Virus record (IMG/VR): IMGVR_UViG_3300032322_000623
Location: 1 to 35,774 of that record
DNA length: 35,774 nucleotides
Strand: one strand, 5' to 3'
Source of the DNA: a virus
Under the pieces are notes generated by a model. The model made no database searches. It saw only the letters and a list, made by a program, of their open reading frames with translations, and was not told the origin of the DNA. This document shows positions 24,450 through 31,094 of this stretch, piece by piece. Position 1 is the stretch's first letter, and every line of letters begins with the position of its first letter. A program made the translations under genes and the position numbers.

Positions 24450-25294
24450 CAGAAGGTGATGCTCCCCGATCCGGTCCAGGTGTAGATGCGGAAGCCGCCC
24501 GACACTGTGACAGTGGGCGATCCGGTGGTTGCTGCCGCTGCATCAAAGGTGTCCGCATAGCGGATGATGACGATGCCAGAGCCGCCATTGCCAGCCGTGC
24601 CGGAAGAAGTGCCGCCGCCGCCACCACCTCTGTTTGATGTGCCCGCAACAGCATTGCCTGATCCTACCGCGCCAGCACCACCGCCACCCGACCCACCGGA
24701 ACCGGCGGTGTCAGGCGCAGAAAAGATGCCGCCACCGCCACCGCCTGCATAGGTAACAGACGCCCCAGAAATACTTGAGGCAGTGCCGTTGCCGCCATTG
24801 CCTGCTGCTGTTGATTTCGGGACACAAGTTCCACCAGCGGCGCTCGCGCCACCGCCACCGCCGCCGCCAGCCGGGGTGCTTGTAAAGCTAGAGTCGCCGC
24901 CAGCATTTCCTTGGCCAGCGGTCCCAGCGCCGCCGCTGCCAACAGCACCGCCTGAGGCCCCAGTTCCGCCGCCGCCAGAGCCGCCCGAAGCGCCGTTTAG
25001 GGTATTCGTTCCGGCTCGACCGCCACCTGTAGACGTGATTGAACTGAAGACGGAATCCGAGCCGCTGGTGGGGGAAGTTCCGCCCGTGCCGCCACCACCA
25101 ACAGTAACGGTGATTGCAGAGCCACTGCTGACTGCAAAGCCAGATGCAGTTCTAAATCCCCCGGCACCGCCACCGCCGCCGCCTCGATTAAGCAGGGCAC
25201 CGCCACCGCCACCGCCAGCGACGACAAGGTATTCAACGGTTGATGGCGGGTTTGGCGGTCTTGGCGTGCCCAGGAACATCTGCTGGAGGGGCAT
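24449..25294 (-). CDS. glycine-rich fibre/adhesin with polyglycine segments (281 aa)
   Basis: After a short start (LGTPRPPNPPSTVEYLVVAG) the chain from about 26 to 240 is dominated by runs of glycine separated by Ser/Thr/Ala loops (GGGGGGALLNRGGGGGGAGG; GGSGGGGTGASGGAVGSGG). This pattern allows a polyglycine-II bundle as seen in the T2/S16-type gp38 adhesin, where glycine helices pack and the loops between them bind receptor. The end is ordinary beta sequence (GIVIIRYADTF; SGGFRIYTWTGSGSITF), and YLVVAGGGGGG with SGIVIIRY are known bookends of Gly-rich phage proteins. It is probably a receptor-binding tip. The loops are the likely variable part. Confidence 0.84.
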   Translation of the reverse strand: MPLQQMFLGTPRPPNPPSTVEYLVVAGGGGGGALLNRGGGGGGAGGFRTASGFAVSSGSAITVTVGGGGTGGTSPTSGSDSVFSSITSTGGGRAGTNTLNGASGGSGGGGTGASGGAVGSGGAGTAGQGNAGGDSSFTSTPAGGGGGGGASAAGGTCVPKSTAAGNGGNGTASSISGASVTYAGGGGGGIFSAPDTAGSGGSGGGGAGAVGSGNAVAGTSNRGGGGGGTSSGTAGNGGSGIVIIRYADTFDAAAATTGSPTVTVSGGFRIYTWTGSGSITF

Positions 25295-25842
25295 CAGGTA
25301 AGACCCGCACCGCTGATGACGAAGGTGTTGGAGGCGACGCAGAGGATGGTGCAGATGCCGCGTTGAGCAAGTGTCCGGTTGCCGGTCGTCGCAGTGCCAC
25401 CAAGGTACATCGTCACGCTGCCGCCCTGCGTGATCGTCTGGCTGCTGCCGCTGTTATTGTAGATGCTGATCGCATCACCAGCACCAAATATGCCCGAATT
25501 GACCGTCACGCCACCCGTGGTGATTGAGATGTGCCGACCAGCGTCAGCCGCGACCAGCACATAGGCACCGGTCTGCGCATTCTGCGGGACCGACCGCACA
25601 TCACCTTTGCTGTCACGGATCGCACCAACCACGTCGAGCTTGGCAGCGGGAGAAACGGTGCCGATACCGACATTGCCACTACCGTCGATCCGCACGACCT
25701 CCGCGCCGCCTTCGGCGAACGCGATCTGGTCAGCCGCAGGGAAGAACATCCCGGTGTTAGTGTCGGTGCCCTGGACAGCAGGCGTTGCGGCAGAGCCGTC
25801 CGTGCCAGAGATGCCGGTGGAGCCGTTGATGATCACGGGCAT
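25294..25842 (-). CDS. short fibre protein with VGIGT module (182 aa)
   Basis: It opens PVIINGSTGISGTDGSAATP, a common start for small phage fibres. It then has a shaft-like module with VRIDGSGNVGIGTVSPAAKL followed by DVVGAIRDSKGD, closely like modules in the fibre gene at 26610-27389. The C-terminal half is beta-rich (RHISITTGGVTVNSGIFGAG; SGSSQTITQGGSVTMYLGG) and may be a small jelly-roll tip. It is bounded by TAATG and TGATG overlaps. Its role as a fibre segment or receptor-contact subunit is inferred from the modules and from neighbours. Confidence 0.8.
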   Translation of the reverse strand: MPVIINGSTGISGTDGSAATPAVQGTDTNTGMFFPAADQIAFAEGGAEVVRIDGSGNVGIGTVSPAAKLDVVGAIRDSKGDVRSVPQNAQTGAYVLVAADAGRHISITTGGVTVNSGIFGAGDAISIYNNSGSSQTITQGGSVTMYLGGTATTGNRTLAQRGICTILCVASNTFVISGAGLT

Positions 25843-26018
25843 TATCGGGCCTCCACAGCGTCAAGCTGCTCTTGCGTGGGGCGAGGCAGCGTCGGGTGGT
25901 TCCAGGCGGCGATATAATCGCCACGGCCATCGCTGTCGTTCTGGAGCCGGATGACGGTCAGAAAGTCCTGCGTCACCAACGTGGGGTAGATCGCCATGAT
26001 CTTGTCGTAGAGGCTCAT
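25842..26018 (-). CDS. small fibre-cassette protein, XkdW-like (58-59 aa)
   Basis: Translation gives MSLYDKIMAIYPTLVTQDFL, then VIRLQNDSDGRGDYIAAWNH and PTLPRPTQEQLDAVEAR. The ending PxPTxEQLDA with an aromatic WNH just before it is typical of XkdW-type and tail-fibre-assembly-related short proteins. Two adjacent ATGs (26021 and 26018) overlap the preceding stop, giving 59 or 58 residues. The stop overlaps the next start as TAATG. It fills what would otherwise be a 175-base gap. A chaperone or fibre attachment role is inferred. Confidence 0.78.
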   Translation of the reverse strand: MSLYDKIMAIYPTLVTQDFLTVIRLQNDSDGRGDYIAAWNHPTLPRPTQEQLDAVEAR

Positions 26019-26608
26019 CATGCAGCCCTCACAAGAACACCCTGGAAGTAGCTGTTAGTCCCGCCGCCACCTTCGACGCTCAACGTGCTGCCAGAGTCTT
26101 GATATGCGTACAGCTCAACATAATCGCTGGAGCCGTTAAAATAAACCAACGCGGAAACAGCCGACGCTTGGCCCGAACTTGCGGCACTTCCAGACTGTGT
26201 TCCGCGCTTAAACTCAGAGCCGTTCTTATATATCGAAGTGATAAGAATAGCGGCGGCTCCCGTCATTTTAACTTCACCGTTAATTTGATAATACCCAGCG
26301 ACTGTTGGGGTGAAGCGATAGTTTGTGGCGTTGTCGTAGTTGGAGTTGGTATCAAACTCTTCAGTGTTCGCTTGAACTTTTGTCCAAGTAGCGGTGTTGG
26401 CCGTTTGGTTCGTGCTGCGGTACGCGCTGAACGCAGGCCCATTGCCCGCCACGCTGCCTGCCAGCATCGTCTGCGTGACGACGCCCGTGCTGCCCGTGGT
26501 CACAGCTGTACCGCCGGTTGTCGGCAGAAGCACCGTGGTGTTGGTCGCAGTGGCGGTCGTGTCTAGCGTGACGGAGCCGCCACCGGAGGAGTTGAGGCGT
26601 ACAGGCAT
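26018..26608 (-). CDS. fibre protein with C1q/TNF-like C-terminal domain (196 aa)
   Basis: The first 60 residues are a Thr/Gly-rich shaft (LLPTTGGTAVTTGSTGVVTQ). From about residue 57, AFSAYRSTNQTANTATWTKV begins a C1q/TNF-like jelly roll. Its key strands are visible as YRFTPTVAGYYQINGEVKM, and SDYVELYAYQDSGSTLSVEG near the end, closing with SYFQGVLVR. Such domains form trimers in many phage head and tail fibres and bind surface ligands. The DNA of this domain is visibly more A/T-rich than its own shaft, hinting at exchange. One base separates its start from the preceding stop. Confidence 0.82.
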   Translation of the reverse strand: MPVRLNSSGGGSVTLDTTATATNTTVLLPTTGGTAVTTGSTGVVTQTMLAGSVAGNGPAFSAYRSTNQTANTATWTKVQANTEEFDTNSNYDNATNYRFTPTVAGYYQINGEVKMTGAAAILITSIYKNGSEFKRGTQSGSAASSGQASAVSALVYFNGSSDYVELYAYQDSGSTLSVEGGGGTNSYFQGVLVRAA

Positions 26609-26609
26609 C

Positions 26610-27389
26610 TCAGACCACCGTCCATGTGCTGCCCGAAGGGACCGTCACGACCGCGCCAGAGGCTACGGTAACGGGACCAAAGGTACCAGCATTCTGACCG
26701 CTCGGGATGGAGTAGCTGTTATTGATCGTGGTGCTGTTCAGATAGAACGCCTGATCACCACCGCCGCCCGTTGCGCCGCCACCGATACTGCCCCAGGCAG
26801 TGCCGTTGTGGCCCTCAAAACTGCTGAGCGAACTGTTATAGCGGAGGTAGCCGGTCGCACCCGTGGGGCGCTCACCGGTCGTACCAACAGGCACCAGGAT
26901 CGCATCGGTGCTGCTGATAGCCAGCTTCACCGCCGGGGTGGGCGTACCCACGCCAACGTTACCAGTCCCCGTCACGACGAATGGGGTGGAGTCCGTGCTG
27001 GCTGCATCCTCAACAACCAGGGCATTACCTGCGCCGGTCTGCGTGATGCGAAGCGCATCCGAAGAGGAGTTGTCGGTGATCGCCGCTGCGCCCACTACAT
27101 CGAGGCGCACACCCGGCGAGTTCGTACCGATACCAACGTTCCCGCTCGCATCGACGATGAGCGGTGTGGAGTCGGGGTTAGCCTCATCCTCGACGAGGAG
27201 TGCAGCACCGGTACCCACCTGCGTGATCCGCAGAGCGGTTGAGGTGCTGTTGACGTTAACGACCGTAGGACCAGTGAGGGTACCCCCACCGGTCTCCAAC
27301 TTGTCGCTGTTCAGGTTGGTAAAGTTCGCATCCACCTCAGCATTTGTGAGGGGTGAGCCCTTACCAGCCCGGGTGATGATTGTTGCCAT
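26610..27389 (-). CDS. fibre protein with repeated VGIGT-type modules (259 aa)
   Basis: The start GKGSPLTNAEVDANFTNLN is a common N-terminus of phage fibre proteins and probably serves attachment. Two similar modules follow: ALRITQVGTGAALLVEDEAN with DASGNVGIGTNSPGVRLDVV, then ALRITQTGAGNALVVEDAAS with TGTGNVGVGTPTPAVKLAIS. After them comes LRYNSSLSSFEGHNGTAWGS, a known end-of-shaft phrase, and a small C-terminal beta domain. It has no chaperone-type peptidase signature (no S-x-K or D/E dyad seen). It starts after GAGGTTTAG. It most likely is a shaft subunit carrying the downstream tip proteins. Confidence 0.83.
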   Translation of the reverse strand: MATIITRAGKGSPLTNAEVDANFTNLNSDKLETGGGTLTGPTVVNVNSTSTALRITQVGTGAALLVEDEANPDSTPLIVDASGNVGIGTNSPGVRLDVVGAAAITDNSSSDALRITQTGAGNALVVEDAASTDSTPFVVTGTGNVGVGTPTPAVKLAISSTDAILVPVGTTGERPTGATGYLRYNSSLSSFEGHNGTAWGSIGGGATGGGGDQAFYLNSTTINNSYSIPSGQNAGTFGPVTVASGAVVTVPSGSTWTVV

Positions 27390-27399
27390 CTAAACCTCG

Positions 27400-27858
27400 T
27401 CAGGCCGAGATCGTCACAGTCCAGGTAACCTGGAGCGTGTCGGAGGCGCCCTTGTTCACCACCGAGAACACCGTGCGGCAGAGCATGGTACCAGAGGTAG
27501 AGGCATTGAAGATACCGGCTTCGGTCACCGCGCCAGTGGCTTCGCCCGCGTTGAAGGTAGTGACGTAGACGATATTCTCGTTGTTCGAGCCGGTGCGGTT
27601 GGCGCTATCGAACGTCTTGCGCGAACCAAGCGCAGAACCAAGAGCGGTATCACCGGCAGCAGCAGGCGACGTACCAGCGCCAAGACCCATGTGGCTCATC
27701 ACGTTCTGTGAGGTGCCCACCATGCGGGAGGTGATGTGGTCAAGGCCGGTGTTCACAACGAGGTTCTTCACCTCGCGCACATCCTTCACCTTCCCATCTG
27801 CGCCCTTCAGCACGATGGTTAGGCGGCCCGTCATACCCAACTTCTCAACCGGTCCCAT
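27400..27858 (-). CDS. small tail/virion structural protein (152 aa)
   Basis: The order of conserved-looking phrases (LTIVLKGADGKVKDVREVKN, LVVNTGLDHITSRMVG, MSHMGLGAGTSPAAAGDTAL, VTEAGIFNASTSGTMLCRTV and NKGASDTLQVTWTVTIS) identifies a widespread phage structural protein found beside fibre genes. The chain is beta-rich, with no membrane or catalytic motif. A perfect-looking TAGGAGGACACC lies before the ATG and includes the upstream stop. It may cap or connect the fibres. The family is recognised, but its exact position in the virion is not known to me. Confidence 0.8.
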   Translation of the reverse strand: MGPVEKLGMTGRLTIVLKGADGKVKDVREVKNLVVNTGLDHITSRMVGTSQNVMSHMGLGAGTSPAAAGDTALGSALGSRKTFDSANRTGSNNENIVYVTTFNAGEATGAVTEAGIFNASTSGTMLCRTVFSVVNKGASDTLQVTWTVTISA

Positions 27859-27867
27859 GGTGTCCTC

Positions 27868-28506
27868 CTAGGTAAAGGCGCGAGAGACGCCCACATAGTC
27901 CTCGGCGAAGTAGCTGATGTCGCAGTAGTCCTGCATCACCAGGATACCGCTATCCGAGGCTACCGGCTGGTCTATGATAACAAGCCTGGGCGCCAAAGCA
28001 ACGACATCTAGCAAGCTGGCCGTATCCGTGGGTAACTTACCTACGGAGCGTACGGACGTATCAGCCAGGGCAGCAGTGTCAGCAAAGCCCTTGGTTATAG
28101 AGCGGGTAGCAGCATCTGCCGCCGTCGCGGTATCGCTCGGGTTCTTTCCAACCCGCCGAGACGTGGCGTCTGCGACAGAAAAAGTATCGCTAAAGGACCT
28201 TGGAAAAAGAAATGCCAGTACGTCACTAACTACAGCAACGTCAGCAAGTACCTTTCCAATACTTAGCGCAAAAGGAACACCGACATATCCTGGATCGGTA
28301 TAGTCCTCAGCGAAGTAGGTCTCACCTTCTGACACCCGTGCGGTATCAGTGATGAACTTCTGCTTAAAGAACTCACCTAGGGCATAGCGAAAACTGATGT
28401 AGGGAACGACAACTGCCGCCCCGATGACCCCAGCCTTATAGGCAGCAGTGACCGCTGCGGTGCGAACGACCGCCCGGATGCGCCTAAGGGTAGGGTCTAT
28501 CCTCAC
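27868..28506 (-). CDS. structural protein with exact 18-residue repeats (212 aa)
   Basis: I recognise a repeat protein but no named function. Residues 87-176 are five consecutive 18-residue units of the form xxDTxxxxDxxxRxxxKx (for example FSDTFSVADATSRRVGKN, PSDTATAADAATRSITKG, FADTAALADTSVRSVGKL). The motif YFAEDY stands on both sides, at 64-69 and 199-204. The N-terminus has a hydrophobic stretch (AAYKAGVIGAAVVVPYI). Regular D, R/K spacing suggests a stacked beta-solenoid or coiled rod. It lies between an Ig-like protein and fibre genes, so a fibre or tail rod is likely. The start is GTG, overlapping the upstream TGA as GTGA. Confidence 0.77.
   Translation of the reverse strand: MRIDPTLRRIRAVVRTAAVTAAYKAGVIGAAVVVPYISFRYALGEFFKQKFITDTARVSEGETYFAEDYTDPGYVGVPFALSIGKVLADVAVVSDVLAFLFPRSFSDTFSVADATSRRVGKNPSDTATAADAATRSITKGFADTAALADTSVRSVGKLPTDTASLLDVVALAPRLVIIDQPVASDSGILVMQDYCDISYFAEDYVGVSRAFT
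27979..28248 (-). repeat. five tandem 54-bp (18-codon) repeats, diverged at DNA level
   Basis: The repeats encode residues 87-176 of the structural protein: units begin LADV, FSDT, PSDT, FADT and PTDT, all exactly 18 codons. Only the protein pattern (D-T, D, R and K positions) is kept; the DNA units are not near-identical, so the array is old. The first and last units are the most diverged. Confidence 0.82.
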
Positions 28507-28853
28507 GCAAACTGATCTCTGAGCCTGAACTTCAGCACATCATAGACCGTCTGCCGCATACCGGTGGAGAACAGCACCTCAACCTCACCGTCATAGTCGC
28601 CCGGCGTCTGGCTCAGATCCGAGGCTCCCCAGACCACTAGGGCAATCCCCTGTGTGGCCGTGCCAGCGGGAATAGTCAGCGGGCGGCTAACCACCACAGT
28701 CCCGGTGGCGAGCGACTTCATGTAGAGGGTTGCCGTCGCACCGCTCAAGTTGATAGGCGACCCGGTGCTCTCATCCGTAAGGGTGAGTTGGATCTGCGGC
28801 CCAGTGTCGTTCTTAACCAACCGGATACGGTTGTCGGTGATGCGAGGGTCCAC
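28503..28853 (-). CDS. small Ig-like protein, BppU-N-like (116 aa)
   Basis: The phrases IRLVKNDTGPQIQLTLTDES, PINLSGATATLYMKSLATG and PGDYDGEVEVLFSTGMRQTV are characteristic of the beta-sandwich found at the N-terminus of BppU-type baseplate/upper tip proteins and in short stand-alone phage proteins. Here it is a stand-alone domain. It probably decorates or joins tail parts. The start is GTG six bases after GGAGG. Its last bases overlap the repeat protein's GTG. The fold is well supported by pattern; the partner is unknown. Confidence 0.76.
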   Translation of the reverse strand: MDPRITDNRIRLVKNDTGPQIQLTLTDESTGSPINLSGATATLYMKSLATGTVVVSRPLTIPAGTATQGIALVVWGASDLSQTPGDYDGEVEVLFSTGMRQTVYDVLKFRLRDQFA

Positions 28854-28862
28854 GGCTACCTC

Positions 28863-29534
28863 CTAAGCAAACGGCGGGAACCGCACGGAGAGGGACCCCC
28901 GGAACACACCAAGGTTGGCCTGCGCCCGCGCCTCGTTCAGCGTGAAGATGAACTGCTTGGCATGGTAGGTGGCCAGCTCACGATCAGACCACTCCACCTT
29001 CGGCATTACCAGAAGGTTCTGGAGCGCCGAGTGCATGATGGGCAGCTCGTACTCGTCGAACACACCCTCATCCATCTCCAGCGCACTGCGCGAGGGCTTG
29101 AGGGCGTAGATCATCCGCAGGGTGTAGGTCACCGCTGCGTCAGGTGCGGGGAGCACGATGTAGCGATGCACATCGACCTGCGCGACCGAACGCGGCTCAG
29201 TGCCGTTCTCTTCGATATCCTGGCTCGTCGTCGAGGTGACCGGCCATGTCGGGTAGAGGTTTCGCGCGTCGTCGAGGGTGAGGATCTCAAGCGGCGAGTT
29301 ATTCAGCGTCGCCAGCAGCACTGCCTGCACCTGCGTATCAGCGGGCTTGTTGAAGTTGTATTGGTACTGCCCCGGGGTCAGGTTGAACACGGGCTGCTCA
29401 TAGCGCCAGATGAGGGCGCGCTCGCACACCCGGATCGCAGCATCACGGATGTACTGAACGATCAGCGGGTAGGGGCAACCCGGCACACTGGCGCTGACCT
29501 TAGCTGAGAGGGTGGAGAAGGCACGGGATGCCAT
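28863..29534 (-). CDS. head-tail adaptor/tail tubular-type protein (223 aa)
   Basis: This is a T7 gp11-like adaptor by pattern. Helices at the start (LIVQYIRDAAIRVCERALIW) are followed by a beta-rich centre (LTPGQYQYNFNKPADTQVQA). The end has helices around YELPIMHSALQNLLVMPKVE and WSDRELATYHAKQFIFTLNE, then a conserved RAQANLGVFRGSLSVR. This protein would sit below the portal and connect to the nozzle. ATG at 29534 is chosen because GCAGAGGTAGG precedes it; a GTG six bases upstream (29540) falls within the previous gene's stop. It is co-translated with the preceding adaptor. Confidence 0.82.
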   Translation of the reverse strand: MASRAFSTLSAKVSASVPGCPYPLIVQYIRDAAIRVCERALIWRYEQPVFNLTPGQYQYNFNKPADTQVQAVLLATLNNSPLEILTLDDARNLYPTWPVTSTTSQDIEENGTEPRSVAQVDVHRYIVLPAPDAAVTYTLRMIYALKPSRSALEMDEGVFDEYELPIMHSALQNLLVMPKVEWSDRELATYHAKQFIFTLNEARAQANLGVFRGSLSVRFPPFA

Positions 29535-29536
29535 GA

Positions 29537-30172
29537 TCACCTACCTCTGCTCGGCATACGCTCGTTATCGAGGACCGCCTGCTGCTGGAGATCCACGCCG
29601 AGCGCACTGGTGAAGGAATCCTGGAACAGCTTGGCGCGGTTGGAGTTCACATGCTCATCGTCGATGGACGAGGCGAGGAACACCACGCCATCCACCACGA
29701 CGCCGAGATAGGTGTCCTTCAGATACAGGATCGTCTGGTTGATGGTGTAGGCAATCGGCTCCACCACGTACTCAACCGTTGCCGTCAGGTTGGCGATGGG
29801 GCGCGGGTAGAGAAAGAACTTGGTCGCGTTGCGCGGATGGCGGATGAAGTTGAACGGAATGCCAGAAGGATCGGACACCCACTGTGGGTAGGCCCGCTCC
29901 AGCACCTCGCGCTCGACCTCATTGACTGAGTTGTAGTTGTCAATGAAGAACACCTGCACCAACCGATGCGCATCGGAGGGCAGATCCTGGATCACCGTGT
30001 TGGCCGTTAGCGGCACGCTGGTGATGTTCGTAAACAGCGTCGGACGGAAGACAGCCATCCGCTTCAGCGTCTGGTTCACATACCCCACGAGGTCTGTGTC
30101 GCTGTAGCGGTAGGGCGCCTGGGTATCCTGGAGGAGCTTACGCGCCTCCACGATCACGTCCGAAGGTGTCAC
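29537..30172 (-). CDS. phage adaptor protein (211 aa)
   Basis: The N-terminus SDVIVEARKLLQDTQAPYRY followed by SDTDLVGYVNQTLKRMAVFR is typical of podovirus adaptor proteins that ring the portal base. A beta-rich middle (FFIDNYNSVNEVEREVLERA; KFFLYPRPIANLTATVEYVV) and a helical end (FLASSIDDEHVNSNRAKLFQ) follow. Together with the next gene it gives the two adaptors usual between portal and nozzle. It begins with GTG overlapping the upstream stop as GTGA. Its stop is two bases before the next ATG. Confidence rests on layout and position. Confidence 0.82.
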   Translation of the reverse strand: MTPSDVIVEARKLLQDTQAPYRYSDTDLVGYVNQTLKRMAVFRPTLFTNITSVPLTANTVIQDLPSDAHRLVQVFFIDNYNSVNEVEREVLERAYPQWVSDPSGIPFNFIRHPRNATKFFLYPRPIANLTATVEYVVEPIAYTINQTILYLKDTYLGVVVDGVVFLASSIDDEHVNSNRAKLFQDSFTSALGVDLQQQAVLDNERMPSRGR

Positions 30173-30435
30173 GGGAGCCCCCTCGAAGCCTCAGCGTTGA
30201 GCGCCTCGTTCGTGTAACCGGGCTCTTCCGGGATGTCAGCCGTGAACAGGTCCACGGGCTCCCGCTTCTTCCGACCACGCTTGGCGGCAATAGCTTCGAT
30301 GGCAGCAACAGGGATGAAACGTTCAGGGTACGCCTCTTCCTCCGTCACCTCATAGAGATGCGGGTTCTTTGCCAGGATGGGGTCCCACTCGAAGATCCAC
30401 CCATCCTTCCGGCTCTTGAGGTAGCGAATGGTCAT
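30169..30435 (-). CDS. small unknown protein before the adaptors (88-89 aa)
   Basis: The protein starts MTIRYLKSRKDGWIFEWDPI and contains PHLYEVTEEEAYPERFIPVA. The RKDGWIFEWDPILAKNP phrase recurs in short phage proteins near head-tail joining genes. A longer in-frame start lies inside the previous gene, but the ATG at 30435 follows a GAAGAAGAAGG site and the upstream stop by two bases. The middle carries a basic KRGRKKREP patch that could bind DNA or the head interior. Function unknown; head completion is the best guess from position. Confidence 0.72.
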   Translation of the reverse strand: MTIRYLKSRKDGWIFEWDPILAKNPHLYEVTEEEAYPERFIPVAAIEAIAAKRGRKKREPVDLFTADIPEEPGYTNEALNAEASRGLP

Positions 30436-30437
30436 GG

Positions 30438-30671
30438 TCAGACCTTCTTCTTCCGCCCAGAGGGCGTAACGGGCCAAGACTGCCGGGCAGGCCCAGTCTT
30501 GCGCGCAGCCACAGATCGCTTCTCAGCAGTGGTCATTTTAGCAGCAGCGGCCTTCGGGCGGCAAGCAGGATAGCCCCGGCGGTCCTTATCACCTGAGCGC
30601 CCGCACTCCTTGCCGGTCTTCACATCGACCCACTTCTCGCCGAACCACTTGCCGAGCCCGCCCTTAGCCAC
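30438..30671 (-). CDS. tiny basic protein, WFGEKWVDV type (77 aa)
   Basis: Key phrases are GGLGKWFGEKWVDVKTGKEC and DRRGYPACRP, followed by a Lys/Ala-rich end (GPARQSWPVTPSGRKKK). The two cysteines near YPACRP and TGKECGR suggest a small metal or nucleic-acid-binding fold. In some giant viruses and phages this block follows another short block in one chain (a DUF5872-like protein, named from memory); here that other block is the overlapping upstream gene. The start is taken as GTG at 30671, which overlaps the upstream stop (GTGGCTAA). A GTG at 30713 would add 14 residues. Function unknown. Confidence 0.68.
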   Translation of the reverse strand: MAKGGLGKWFGEKWVDVKTGKECGRSGDKDRRGYPACRPKAAAAKMTTAEKRSVAARKTGPARQSWPVTPSGRKKKV

Positions 30672-30840
30672 GAGGTTTCTTGACCCGGTTGTCCGGGCCT
30701 CCCCAGGTTCCACCGCGCTTCTTGTACTCCTTGGCAGCCCAAGCGTTAGCGTAGGCCGAGGGGTACACGTCGAACTTGGCCTTGGCCGCCGCCTTCACGC
30801 GGGACCAAAGGGCAGGGTTCTTGGGGGTCGAGGCAGCCAT
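30664..30840 (-). CDS. tiny basic protein, FDVYPSAYANAW type (58 aa)
   Basis: The sequence is mostly one motif block: SRVKAAAKAKFDVYPSAYAN then AWAAKEYKKRGGTWGG, rich in Lys/Arg. It ends RVKKPRG. The start ATG at 30840 shares an A with the TGA of the previous gene (TGATG); an upstream TTG start in frame would add four residues. The 3' end overlaps the next gene by eight bases. The block matches the N-terminal half of proteins that in other viruses continue into the WFxEKWVDV block. It may be a packaged DNA-binding protein. The grouping is from memory and not searched. Confidence 0.68.
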   Translation of the reverse strand: MAASTPKNPALWSRVKAAAKAKFDVYPSAYANAWAAKEYKKRGGTWGGPDNRVKKPRG

Positions 30841-31094
30841 CAGCAGTTCCAAGCCCGGAGGGACTTGTTGATCCGCGAGTTTGGATCATTCGCCGTCTTG
30901 GCGCTGGTCAGTTTCTTTTTCATCCCCTTCATCCGGGCACAGAAACTGTCGCGGCGCGGGCCACCCTCAGGCTGTGGTGCCTTCAGGCCGGGTTTCCCGG
31001 GGTTGGCGCGGTTGTAGGAAGCACGCCCCTTGGCGTTTAGGCCGCCTTCAGGGTCCTTACCTTCCTTGCGCTGCCAAGCAGGCGTCTTAGCCAT
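30840..31094 (-). CDS. small basic protein, KDPEGGLNAKGRASYNR type (84 aa)
   Basis: The opening MAKTPAWQRKEGKDPEGGLN followed by AKGRASYNRANPGKPGLKAP and SFCARMKGMKKKLTSAKTAN is a characteristic short phage protein, possibly the DUF6321 family (from memory). It is strongly basic, with a Cys in SFCARM and a terminal Cys (RAWNC). Both borders overlap neighbours by TGATG. The three tiny basic genes here are a compact unit between a fibre-like head gene and the adaptors. Packaging, binding of the genome or a head completion role are possible; none is shown. Confidence 0.74.
   Translation of the reverse strand: MAKTPAWQRKEGKDPEGGLNAKGRASYNRANPGKPGLKAPQPEGGPRRDSFCARMKGMKKKLTSAKTANDPNSRINKSLRAWNC

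Noticed and set aside
22915-28853. Diversity-generating retroelement acting on the fibre genes
   Set aside because: No reverse transcriptase gene and no template/variable repeat pair were seen in the window.
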